Shown: positions 1 to 11,049 of the stretch, piece by piece | How the letters are laid out: each line of letters opens with the position of its first letter | How positions within the stretch are numbered: position 1 is the stretch's first letter | Origin: Phialophora verrucosa | Taxonomy: Eukaryota; Ascomycota; Eurotiomycetes; Chaetothyriales; Herpotrichiellaceae | DNA: 64,000 bases | Direction: 5' to 3' | Assembly: GCA_002099365.1 (NCBI GenBank) | Contig: MSED01000005.1 | Span: forward strand, 248,001-312,000 | Notes under the pieces: generated by a model | Told to the model about the DNA's origin: nothing | What the model saw: the letters and a program-made list of their open reading frames with translations, nothing else | Database searches by the model: none | Position numbers and translations under genes: made by a program

Positions 1-2
1 AG

Positions 3-1175
3 GAGCTTTTCGATTTCTATGCTAATGTCATGCCGGCATGCTCGTACGGGTTTGAGCGACGAAGCCCTCTTGCGCACAACTGGTACCTAACTGTCTTCAT
101 CCCAGAAGCCATGAAAGGGGCCGTGTGCTTCCAGAATACAATCCTTGTCCACGCCGCCAACACGCAGGCCTGGGTTCAAGGCCTCCCAGAAACACGTCTT
201 GCCATTGAACACCGGGCCAAGGCCTCACAACTGCTTCTTCATCACTACCAGCGTCTCCCACACGACACGTCGGATGCGACGATTTCCGCGACGATCTCCG
301 CGGCGGCTTTGGAGGATTTCGATCCTCGCGTGGAACGCCGCATCTATGCCTGGATGCACTGGGAAGCAGTCATGCAAAAGATTAGAGACAGAGGCGGACC
401 AGCCGCTCTGGTCCAAAACAACCGATTACAGATGTTGATCAACTGGTCGGATTACATCTTCTCTGGCTACAAGGGTCATGGAGCCACGTTCTACTTTGAC
501 CATCAATTATCACCAAGACACACGAATGAGGAAGAGGCCGAGGCCATTGGCCGTACCGAAATCGCCCAGCAGACCGAAGAATTTATCACATTTCTGAAGT
601 GCGCCGAACACCTTGCGCTTGTGCAAGCAGGCATGCAGAACAACCCAGTCTCAAGAAGGCAGCAGCCTTTGCGCTATTCGGTCTTCTTGCCTGGCCAGCC
701 TCTGTACAATCTTCTTGCCAGTCCAAACGGTGCACGGTATACCGATACAGGACAGTTCAAACAAATCATATCCAGGCTGGGTGCGCTGATGACAATCAAT
801 ACAGCCATTTGGGAATACCGCCACTCCACAGAACTCAGCGAGGGATTCTTTGCGGAGCTCGTGGACAATGTCATGCACAACGAACTAGATCAACACATTT
901 CCGTCGAAGCACTGATACAAATATTGCTGAGTGGCAGCAAAAATCCGGCCCTGCTCCATACAGAAAGGCCTTGGTTCGTGGGAAGAATGCTCAAGGTGTC
1001 GAAACGACTGTCCAGGCCGATGTTTGAAAGACTGAACAACTTGCTCCTCAGCTTCCTTACCTTGGGTCCAGAGCTCGCCCCAGTCATGTTGGGCTGGGAG
1101 AGCGAGCTTCGCGCCGAGATTTTGCAGGCACCCCTGGTCAGTTATCGATCCCGGTTCATGATGGAGCCGTCATGA
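3..1175 (+). CDS. Fungal transcription factor, C-terminal part (5' end off window)
   Basis: The reading frame is open from the first bases of the window (in-frame codons give ELFDFYANVMPACSYGF before the first ATG at 30) and ends with TGA at 1173-1175, so this is the 3' part of a longer gene. The roughly 390 visible residues are mostly helical and resemble the C-terminal regulatory half of fungal-specific transcription factors: segments such as ERRIYAWMHWEAVMQKI and the closing leucine-rich LNNLLLSFLTLGPELAPVM are typical of that architecture. No DNA-binding domain is visible; it would lie upstream of the window. It precedes a sugar transporter on the same strand, so a regulator-transporter pair is possible but unproven. 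Alternative: another helical fungal protein without a zinc cluster. Confidence 0.6.
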   Translation, partial: ELFDFYANVMPACSYGFERRSPLAHNWYLTVFIPEAMKGAVCFQNTILVHAANTQAWVQGLPETRLAIEHRAKASQLLLHHYQRLPHDTSDATISATISAAALEDFDPRVERRIYAWMHWEAVMQKIRDRGGPAALVQNNRLQMLINWSDYIFSGYKGHGATFYFDHQLSPRHTNEEEAEAIGRTEIAQQTEEFITFLKCAEHLALVQAGMQNNPVSRRQQPLRYSVFLPGQPLYNLLASPNGARYTDTGQFKQIISRLGALMTINTAIWEYRHSTELSEGFFAELVDNVMHNELDQHISVEALIQILLSGSKNPALLHTERPWFVGRMLKVSKRLSRPMFERLNNLLLSFLTLGPELAPVMLGWESELRAEILQAPLVSYRSRFMMEPS

Positions 1176-1981
1176 TGTCTTGTGCCCTAGTGGCCTAGAA
1201 TAGCCGAAAGCCGCCTTACGCATCACTATCTCGTCGCTGTGCAGGACGTGTGGGGTCGTCAGCGCCAACTCATTTCGGGTGGGGGGATAATTCGTTCTGT
1301 ACTGGGTTCGAAACTCGCAAAGTCAAAAGTCCAGAGTAGCGCCGGGCAGGTTTTGAACAATCCATACGATTCTCTGGAGTGCACAGTAAAGACTCGCCCC
1401 GGACAATCTCTGGGCGATCGACCTTGTCACCTGAGGACCACATCAATCTACTCTTCACCTTCTGGCGAGTAAAGGGGCCTGGGTGGAAGTGGAATTTCGC
1501 TTTCCTGGGAGAACTGCTGCTCGGGCAGAAGGATGGCTAGCATGTGGCTCTTGTGGACAGCGCCCCAAAAAGTCCACATCCACCGAGACTGTCGCAGATA
1601 GGGGGAATCACATGTGCGCCATTTCGCGTCCTGAGAACTCATTATCAGGCCAGTCTCACCAGCTCGCCTTGGGGTCGCTTAGTGATTTCTGAGCTGCTGA
1701 GCTGCGGATCCGACTGGGCGGCACCAATTAGGCCGGATCTGGGGAAGACTGGGCTCTGTTTTCCACGCGAGAGCAAGCCGAAGACCCCTGCAGCCTGGAC
1801 CTCTTCAGGACAATCGACCATCAGGGCGACAACTCCTCCTCTCAGCCGGATTGCTCGGGCATAATTCAGACTTGCAACTGCTTTGAACATCATAACCGAA
1901 AACGACTGAACTTTTCGGTCATATACGGCCAGTACCTTCGCAGATTATGTTGTTTTTCTGCAGTCTCCAGACGCCAGCCAC
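1176..1981. other. Intergenic region between regulator fragment and sugar transporter
   Basis: About 800 bases with only short overlapping frames on both strands and no convincing splice-linked ORF. It should contain the terminator of the upstream gene and the promoter of the transporter. No repeats were seen. Confidence 0.6.
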
Positions 1982-3663
1982 ATGCTTCTAGTCAGCTTCT
2001 GTTGCGCTTTTGCGTGCTTGGGGGCATTGCTGTTTGGCTATGGTGAGCCCCATCAGTTCCTTCCTGACCTCGGCACATCGATTGCAACATTGGAGTCAAA
2101 GCGGCAGTGGCTAAACATACACTCTGATGTTGCGAATATCCCATAGTTTTCAAGACTAATTACTGATATGAGGGGTGTGTCGAGCGAGCAGATTCTGGGA
2201 TCATCTCCTCCTCAATCGCCCAGGCAGACTTTGTCCACCATTTCGGGAATGGGACGCTGGCGGACAACACAGCAGGCGGAATAGTGTCATCGTTCACCGG
2301 AGGGGCCATCATTTCATCACTATGCCTCAACGTCCTCTCTGACAGATATGGCCGACGTGCTGCTATCTTCATCGGCGCAATTCTCGGCTGCGTCGGAGGG
2401 GCGTTGCAGGGCGGCGCGAATAGTATCGCCACCGTGATCGTCGGTCGAGTCATCGCGGGCCTTGCTGTCGGCCTGCTGTCAGCAACGATACCCAATTACT
2501 GCTCAGAGGTGGCTCATCCGAAGTTTAGGGCCTTGCTGGCCGGTTTACAGCAGTGGAACATTGGCCTCGGGTCCGAGTCCCAGCCGCAAACCGCCTCAAG
2601 GTTAATGTACTGACTGGGAGCTAGATTTGTCTGCGCCCAGTGGATAGGTTACGGGAGCTCGCTGGTCGAAGGTCCCTTCAGCTGGAGGTTTCCACTCTCA
2701 ATCCAAGTGCTGCCTGCGTTGGTTCTCGCAGCCGGGATCTGGTTCTTGCCCGAGTCTCCGCGATTTCTTGCAGAACGTGGAGATATAACCAGCGCGCACG
2801 CCGTTCTGAGTCGACTTCATAAAGATCCTCTCCTCGTCGAAGCCGAGTACCAACGCATCCAGGAGAACCTCGAAGCCGAACGCGAGTCCCGCATGGGTTG
2901 GCGTGATTTGTTCCGGTTGTCAGGCTTAAGACGGCGTCTGTTGTTGGCATGTGGGATCCAGCTCTTCACCATCACGAGTGGTATAAATGTCATAAACTAT
3001 TACGGGCCACGAATCTATGCATACTTGCACTTTGGTACGACCAGGAGCCTGATGATCATCGGCATCTATGGTGCACTGGCTCAGGTGTATAACACCATCT
3101 GCATCGCATTCGTGGATCGAATCGGACGAAGGAAGCTGTTGATTCCGTCCATGATAGGCATGGGAGCTGCGCTCTGTGTCAACGCTACGCTGGCCCATTA
3201 TTACATCGACGGGAAGCCGGATCCTGGTCGCAATGGAAACGCATTGCGTGCGAGTGTGGCCACGTATTTCGTCTTTTCAGTCTTTTTCACGAGTCTCGGG
3301 TGCATCTCGTGGATATTTTCCAGCGAGGTGTTTCCAACGGCAGCACGCGCCAAAGGCACCTCCTTGTCCACGTTCACAAATTGGGCGGTCAATCTGATCT
3401 TTGCCCAATGCTCGCCCGTTGCACTGACGAATCTAGGATATCGCTACTTCTATCTGTTCACAGCGTTCAACTGGACCGCGGCAATAGTTGTGTATTTCTT
3501 TTACCCCGAGACACAGGGTCACACTCTCGAAAGCGTGAACGAGTTGTTCGGCGACCTGCAGGTCCGGCAGGAGATCGACTCCCTCCGGAGAGTCGATACG
3601 ACCGTGGATGTGGAGAAAGTGATGGTTTCAGACCTGGCAGTATCGACTAAGCCAGCGTCCTGA
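1982..3663 (+). CDS. MFS sugar transporter (three exons)
   Basis: Plasma-membrane sugar/H+ symporter of the major facilitator superfamily. Model: exons 1982-2042, 2192-2570, 2625-3663, giving 492 residues. The splices are set by family continuity: exon 1 ends in LLFGY-D and exon 2 resumes SGIISS; exon 2 ends WNIGLG and exon 3 resumes FVCAQWIGYGSS. The second intron is only 54 nt, with a tactgac branch site. Hallmarks present are SDRYGRR after TM2, GRVIAGLAVG followed by the Y-CSE motif, PESPRFL before the central loop, SGINVINYYGP in TM7, DRIGRRK, and the C-terminal PETQGHTLE. The N-terminus is short for the family, so a further 5' exon cannot be excluded. The substrate cannot be read from sequence. 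Confidence 0.88.
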
Positions 3664-5283
3664 TGTATGCGAATCTGATATCCGTCACATTAAGTTCTAG
3701 CCAAACAAACAAACGTTCCCTGCATATTCAGCCCGGGGTCGGTCGATTATTACTCGACCCAGCAATAGGTGGGCCCTGGATGGTCGAATAGAGCTTGCGG
3801 GCAGGCAGATAGGACGCGGGAACAAGAGGATGGGCACATGGCACGCAAGCATATCGAAATGATCCACCGCACCGGGTGTGTGTTGCTCTATGCCATCATC
3901 ACGCCTGCCATTCACCGCATGTTGAGGGAAGGGAAGGGAAGGGAAGCGTATGTACGAGTAGACCGGGCTTTATCCGTACGTATGCGCCACAAGTACACAC
4001 GGGGCGTGCCTCCGCCGTGTCCATTTTCCCCGACCCTGGCCTGGCGCAATACGTGCTCGTAATGGTGGGATGGCCACGCGAGGCATGGATGCCCCTCCTC
4101 AGCTGCCCAAAATTCTCGACGCCAGGTTGCGTAACAGCCCTGGGCGCCGTGAGCAGGCCGCTTTCGGTCAGTCCACGGCCTTGGAACACTCCTGCATTTA
4201 TACTAGAGCACCAAAGCTGTCTTTCTGAGATCCGGTCGTCGAGCCTGGTCCTGGTGGGCCTGGATGCAACTGCTATTCGGGGGTAAAGCGGTTTCTCGCA
4301 GGGCAAATGGTCCTTTGGAAGCGCAATGATGAGCTGCTGTCATTCGTCCATAAGCGACTGCTACAGGGGTCGCCGCTTACGATAACTCCTCCAAGGCTCG
4401 CCCTTGCTGTGCTATCTCCGGATTTCACGATCTTTGCGCGCATGAAAATAAAAGGCTCTTGAGGGTTCTGGACCGGAATCAGCGAAACCTCACCCCTCGT
4501 ACGGTCGGCGAGTGCCCGCCAGTGCCCGGCGGCATGGGATCGACATTCCACGTTGTCTTGGAGCTGGGGCGAGAGTCGTATCGCAGGCTTCCCATCGCCT
4601 GGACTGCAAAGGGAGGACCTAAAAAGGGAGCAATGGGCAGGTCTCACAGCCAAAAAGGATCCATCGCACAGTTATCCGGTTGGCCTCTGCTTCCACGCGG
4701 GAGACCAGCTCCGCAGCTAGGGGCCCTTTTGGCTGCGCGAGGACGTCATTGGAGACGTAGTGGGCGTGGTTAGTTAAATGCTGTCCCTCTCGAGGTGGGG
4801 GTCGCCGGTAGACGAGCACCCAACACCGCCGGAGGCAGGCCAGTGGGCGTCCCTGGCCCTCCCTGCGCTCCCTCCCCAGTGCGCTAGGGGCGCTCTGGCT
4901 TGTCGTTGGGCGAACCCGCAACCTCGTACGCTTCGTACTGCCAGAGTCGATCATTTCCAAACATCTGCCCTTTCCATCACCATCACTTTTCTTTCACTTC
5001 TCGTCGCTTCTTCCTCTCCCTCGCATCGCCCGTCCTGCTCTGACCTGGATTCGACCGGAGCTGCGGGGTATTTCTCTCCGAATGCGGCGCCGTGGATCGG
5101 CCGTGACAAATCTGTTCTTACCCAACTATTTGTGAATCGTTCTTCCGCATTGTATGCGCCACCCATTTCGCCTGAGCCCGTGGTGAGGTCGAGATCGGAC
5201 GTCGCGCGTGGATGCGTGCAACGACGCCTCGCTTTTCGTCCCAGCTTTTACTCGCCCTCACCGCTGCCTGAGGCTTGGATCGG
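3664..5283. other. Intergenic region upstream of Zn2Cys6 regulator
   Basis: About 1.6 kb without a supported gene; the longest frames (for example on - at 3899-4306) are Arg/Pro-rich, show no family resemblance and look like GC-driven shadows. A (GGGAA)4 tract lies at 3926-3945. The last few hundred bases are pyrimidine-rich (4960-5050), as is usual near fungal transcription starts. Confidence 0.6.
3926..3945 (+). repeat. (GGGAA)4 pentanucleotide microsatellite
   Basis: Four perfect GGGAA units in the intergenic region. Confidence 0.9.
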
Positions 5284-8200
5284 ATGGGCGACCAGGACTT
5301 TAAGCCCGCCCAGTCCCTGGGTCGCCCGTCCGACGAGGCTCTAAGGAATGCCGTGACCACTCCGACGGCCGCCGCCTCACACCATAATGGCGGACTTGCT
5401 TCAGAGTCGCGGCCCGAGTCTCCTTTGCCAGAGACGCCGCCGAGCGACTCCGGCGCAAAGCCACAGGCGCCCATGCAGAAGCGACGGAGAGTAACCCGAG
5501 CCTGTGACGAGTGTCGAAGAAAGAAAATCAAGTGCGACGGTAAACAGCCTTGCACGCATTGCACCGTCTATAGCTATGGTCTGTCGCACTCCGCCCTGCA
5601 TCTGCTCGCCCGCCTGCTCGAATGACTGACGCGCATCTTAGAGTGTACCTATGACCAACCTTCCAACCGAAGGCGGAACCCGGCGCCGCAGTACATCGAG
5701 GCCCTGGAACAAAGGCTGCAAAAGGCCGAGTCGATCCTACGGACCGTCTTACCCGGACTTGACCTTGATGATCCCAAGTTTGACGCCCGCAGTGTCGAGC
5801 AGCTGATCGAGCACAGCCAGCCAAAAGCAAACGTCAATGGTGAGGGACGAGCGGCCCCAGAGGCCCCCAAGCCGGACGACGATGCCCAACTTCAGTCGAT
5901 GGTCGATCGAACCGGCGCGCTGGACCTCGACGACCACGGCAACTGGGATTTTCATGGCCACTCGTCCGGCTACGTCTTCATGCGGAAGTTCCGTGCTCAG
6001 TTTGGTGACCAGTTCCTGTCGGAGTATGACCGTCCCCGAAAAAATCGAACAATAGCCCAGATCCTCGAGTCTCCCAAATCTTCCAACTCGTCACCGGTGG
6101 ATTTTAGCCTCCCTCATCACGTTGACCTCCCCCCGAAGGATGTGGCCATCGATCTATGCCGCAACACATTGGACGATGCCTGTGCTCTCATGCGCCCGAT
6201 ACACCGACCGACATTCTTCAAACGACTTCATTCGGTCTACGACACCGAGCCGGAGCAATACAACAACCATCATGTTCAATTCCTGCCGCAGCTTTACGTC
6301 GTCATGGCCGTTGGGTGCCTGTTTTCCAAAACCGAAAATGAAAACACCGTGCTTGATCTCAAGGGCTACAAGGAGGCGATTGAGCAAGGGTATGTGTTGG
6401 CCGGAACCGAGGCCACTTGCGCTAACGTCAGATCAGATACCAATACTTCAGCACCGCCAAGCAGCTACTTGACATTACAGACTGCAGAGACTTGGTGACG
6501 ATCCAGGCCATTGTCTTCATGATCCTTTTTCTTCAGTCCTCGGCCAAGCTGCCCATCTGCTATGCATATATTGGTATTGCATTGAGAGCTTGCTGTCGTT
6601 TAGGCCTGCATCGTAACCTACCGACCAAATTCAATCCCATCGAGTCTGAGGAGCGGAAGCGGATCTTCTGGCTAGTACGAAAGCTAGATGCCTATGTGGG
6701 AGCAGCACTCGGACTGCCGCAGATGTTGAGCGACGAAGACATCGATCAAGAATACCCATCAGAGGTCGACGACGACTACATTACCGACCAGGCGATCCTG
6801 CCAATGCCTGCTGGCGCTTTTCCACTCATGCGGGCAGCCAATGCTCACACGAAACTGACCATGATTATGAGGAAAGTCGTTCGCTACATCTACCCCCTCA
6901 AGTCCCTAGATAGCTCCAAGGCCGAACCGGTATATAGCATCAGTCACAAAAAGATCCGAGAGCTGGAAAAGGATCTGCAAAATTGGATGGACCAATTGCC
7001 GATGGAGTTGAGACCGTCGGACAATTGTGGACGAGAGCTTGAAAGGTATGCTACGGATCGAGTGGTGCATGAGGTGGGCTGACGTCTTTTAGGGTCCAAC
7101 AACATTTACGTATGGGGTATGCCCATGTTCAAATGATGGTTTATCGCCCGTTTGTTCATTATGTATCTCAAGCGTGTCAAGCGAGGAACGTTGACAAACG
7201 GAGCTTTGCTTGCGCCGCAGCGTGTATCAGTGTTGCAAGAAACATCGTCCACATCATGAGTGAGATGAAGAGAAGAGGCTTGCTGGTAGGATCGTACTGG
7301 TTTTTTATGTACACGACATATTTCGCCATCCTGTCTCTCGTATTCTTCGTCATCGAAAACCCGAACAACTCCGCCAGCAATGAGATCCTGAAAGATGCAT
7401 TAGAAGGGAGAGACACACTAGCCAGCCTAGCGAAGCGAAGCATGGCCGCCGATAGGTGTACGGTCAGCCTGACGGTAAGCTACATCCAATGACGAGTGTT
7501 GTGGAAGCACATAATGCTGACCGTTACCTGTCAGGGACTTTTTGACGTCCTGCCGGAAAAACTAAAAGAGCGACGAAGTTCACTGAATCTGACTTCAGCA
7601 AGCGCTCGGAAACGGCCTTCGCCGGGATCTGAAGGAGGACAGCTGCAAGAACGGCAAACCTTGCCAGATATGGGTGCTCCGCTGAGCTCCCGGGAGCATT
7701 CGTCAACACCCAGCAGAGCAAGGACGCTTCCGTCGGACTATCTCGCCAAATTGGCAAAAAGAAACTCTCTGCCGGACTCGGTGCTCTCTACTTTCCAGGA
7801 ACAGATGCAGAATCCGCAACTGATGGGCTTCAGCAGTCCATCTGCATCCTCTCCCATGTCACCAAACTATCAGTTCACACCTCAGTTGGGGAACGCTCAG
7901 ATACCGGACTTGAAGAATGTCATGTTCCCGAGCGACAACCCTTTTGCTTACCCCAGCCAACCAATGAGTGCCTTGGAATCAGCTGATGGGCATTACGCGT
8001 TCTCAGAAGCGAGCATGACTCCCAATGAGTCGAATCTGTTTGGGACACCCAGCAGTGGCACCCACCAAATACCCCAGCATTTTGGTGGTTACGATTTTGC
8101 TTTTCAGCAGGCGTTGAGTGATAATCCCAACCTGACACAACAGTTTGCAACACAGGGCAACCGAGATTTTAACGCCCCTTTTACAGACATGCTGATGCAG

Positions 8201-8452
8201 AATGCGATCGGGCACGACTTCAGCCATTTAGGTGGCATTCCCAGAACGACAGAGCCGGTGACCATGAGCGATATCAGTACCACAACGAACGCAGATGCAT
8301 TCTGGAAGCGTGTGGGCGGAGGACAAGGAGGTGTAGGCCAGCCACTAGCGCAGGGCGTGCAGCCGACGAATATGGATTATTTCGGTTCCGAGGGTTGGAA
8401 CCCAGCATGGGGGGAGCAGCAATATGCACACCGCTTCCACCCCGAGGGTTAG
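5284..8452 (+). CDS. Zn2Cys6 transcription factor with fungal-specific TF domain (five exons)
   Basis: Nuclear DNA-binding activator. Model: exons 5284-5578, 5642-6389, 6437-7045, 7093-7474, 7535-8452, giving 983 residues; introns are 47-63 nt and every junction restores a conserved frame (for example YSY-ECTYDQ and EQG-YQYFSTAKQ). The zinc cluster spans residues 74-100 with C74, C77, C84, C90, C93, C100, preceded by a basic QKRRRV stretch that can serve in nuclear import. A heptad-like linker (QYIEALEQRLQKAE) follows and should dimerise. The central region, about residues 250-650, is the fungal-specific TF domain with the usual LGLHRNLP and R-K-IFW segments. The last 300 residues are Ser/Pro/Gln/Asn-rich and probably activate transcription. 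The family is certain; the target pathway and gene name are not recognised. Confidence 0.9.
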
Positions 8453-9892
8453 TATCTGGCATTCACTCTTAGGTCCTGGGATACAGTGGTTCCAGGCATG
8501 GCCATGGTTGCACGGTTTAATGAAAAGGAGCATTCTATTGTGATACCATGGATTTGCAATATCTAGGCGTACGGGCATGCTTCACGAGGCATAGGGGCTG
8601 TTGATATCATTCGAAGGGGAATGGCGACGAGTTCCGCTGCAGCACGGGACGACATGCACGTGCACAGGAATGCAACAACGGACAGGGATATATATGTTGG
8701 CTTTAGGGGGACTGGTCGAGGAGCAAGGTCAAAATCACACGACTACAAGAGCTATACAGACACAGGTCTGGCTTACGCCAGAAAAAAAACTCTTGTACCA
8801 TCTCGTCTCGTGTGGCCGTGGCTCTCACACTGAAGAATTCTATGCCGTCTCCCTGGGCAAGTTCTGTAATTTGATCTGTGTAACCAAGTTCACGGCAGAT
8901 TGGGATACGTTATGCCCAAGAATTTCCGCTGGTTCTTGGATTCTTGGACATTCCAAGGATTCCGCTAGACATTGGCAAGGCTGGGCGAACCTTGGTGACA
9001 CGCGTCCCGGATCGGCGGATGTAGGAAAGTCAAGCAAGCCTTGGATCTCGCGGTCGACGGGCTGCGCGAGCGGGGTAACTGTGTCGCTGAGAAACCTCCA
9101 CTATGCGTAGAAAGGTAGAGTAATGATCAGCCGCCAATGGTCGAGGAGTAGCAGAGCGACTGGTTTCATGACGAGGCAGCAGGACATGGATCATCAGGGG
9201 AACAAAGGGCGAACTGAGAGTCGCGGATGACGAAGCTGCGGATCGATCATTTGGTGGGTGGCATGCGGGCAATTTCCATTCAAGCGCTTCGAAGCATCGG
9301 CAGACCCCAGAATTATTCATTGGCAAGGGGCACCACGGGCATTACGCACGGGTTGCTGACACAGTGCTCCGTACGAGTACTCGGTACTGAGGACACATCT
9401 CGATCATCTCGGCCGCCACAACGTCGTGTGACGACGGCGTCGACTCTCGCTCCACGTATACACAAAAGGCAAGATACACCAGCTGGATGATGTGGACGAG
9501 CGTCTGGCTGCGCTCTAATGGACGCCAGACTTGTTACAAAGCAGACGTCCGTCGAGCTCAGTGGTGCTGTAAACCGTTTTCGGCACGGCCGTCAAGCGAC
9601 CTGGACCTCGTATTTTGTGGGGGGGACGGAATCCAAGCGCAGTTCCAGACAGAATCATGGCTGCATCAGCCCACTCAAGCTTTGCAGGACGGCCACATGT
9701 GAGCACGTTGCTTGCACGAAAGAAGCAATGTTACGTATCTGCATCATTCGTGTCGACTGGAGTGCTTATCGTCGATGCCTCGGATAACACGACGAGATGG
9801 GCAAGCGAGGAGGCGAGGAAGCGAAAGCAGCCGCCCCTCAACCGGAGAATGCATGGCACACAAAAGCCCAAGAGTTTCCGGCCTTGGAGCGA

Positions 9893-11025
9893 GCCAGGGG
9901 GGGCAAACGACGTGAATGGGATTGGGAGGCCTAGGGCCCCCGTTTTCGCAAGATTTGCCACCTGCAACACGACCCAAACATTTGCTGCGCCTCCTTCCAA
10001 GGGTCTTGGTGCTCTGTTCCTCCCTTGGCCATGCTCGTCCCGCTGTCCAAGAACTCCTCTCACTCCAAGAAAGACCAAGACCATGAGGAGATTGACCAGG
10101 CCTCTTCCGCCCAGACGTCGCCACGGTGAGATCAGACTCGTTTGTCGGTCAGCAACTCTATAAACGCGCAGGCCGCAGCACCCGGCCGCGCAGCCTTGGG
10201 AAGGTGTCGCAGGATCTTCCCGGAATCCAGAGCAGACCACGGCCTTTGCAAGGTTCGTATCACGCTGACAGCCGACTCGAGAGTCTCGGGCCCTGGAGGG
10301 TTGAAGGTCGCTCAGAGCTGCTCCTTAGCCGGCGCGCTGAAGCAGGAATTCCCCACCCAGACGCAACGGCTCCAGGCGGCCATTGGCTGGCATGCGTAGG
10401 TTGCACTTGGCATTTTTTAGCGTCTGGGCGCTGCTCCTGCCTCTGCTCGTAGTTTGAATCTCTCGCTGCCACTTGATGCATGCCAGTGTCAAAGCCAAAT
10501 GGGTTTCTTCCCCTCGGGCCCGTGGTGAGTGAGAGTCTCGCTGGGCCAGTTCAGCTCAGCTCCCGCCTCTCTCTCTCTCTCTCTCTGTGACAGAAGCGTC
10601 CGTTTCGATGAGTGGCTCCCCCCTCATCGCCCTATATTGCCCCCTCCCCCCGGTCCAAGCATCTCTGTAGTTCTTTCCCTGGTAGATAAAGCTATTTCCC
10701 AATGAATCGTGGGCCATATCGTCATTCTAGCCGCCGTCTGAGCCAGTAGCCCAAGGGGACGGGAGTTCTCATCTGCCATAACTTACATAGTCCCCCGGCT
10801 ACTCCGCGCAAAAACTTCCCTCTTTTCCGTCTCCCGAAATCTGGTTGCCTTCCCATTCACTGTTCCCTCACTTCTCCCTTCCACTTCACTGCCAGCGCCA
10901 TTGTCACTCGCGTAACCTCCCCTGTGTGAAGTCGCACTGCGGGACAGACACACCTCGCGGCTTTTCCAAGTCGCGGTCGAAAGGTTCAAAGTCGGTTTCT
11001 TGGCTTTCTCGACGGCAAGCTTGGC
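9893..11025. promoter_or_regulatory. Candidate PacC consensus sites (GCCARG) upstream of pacC
   Basis: GCCAGG at 9893-9898 on +, and CTTGGC (GCCAAG on -) at 10024-10029, 10406-10411, 10999-11004 and 11020-11025. PacC recognises GCCARG, and pacC genes are known to respond to alkaline pH. Chance would give two to three such hexamers in 2.6 kb, so individual sites are only candidates; the last two lie within 60 bases of the start codon. Confidence 0.3.
10567..10586 (+). repeat. (CT)10 microsatellite in pacC upstream region
   Basis: Ten perfect CT units; such pyrimidine tracts are common in fungal promoters. Confidence 0.9.
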
Positions 11026-11049
11026 ACCTGCATCTCTTCCGCTGCAACG

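Larger units (their letters stand above)
8453..11049. other. Long intergenic region and probable pacC promoter/leader
   Basis: About 2.6 kb with no supported gene. The two overlapping antiparallel frames at 9615-10163 and 9731-10240 are basic, low-complexity and mutually antisense, so I do not call them. The region contains a (CT)10 tract and several hexamers matching the PacC consensus GCCARG. Pyrimidine-rich stretches at 10800-10900 suit a transcription start region for pacC. Confidence 0.6.

Noticed and set aside
9615..10240. Mutually antisense 182- and 169-codon ORFs upstream of pacC
   Set aside because: Basic low-complexity products in a likely promoter/leader; no family resemblance.
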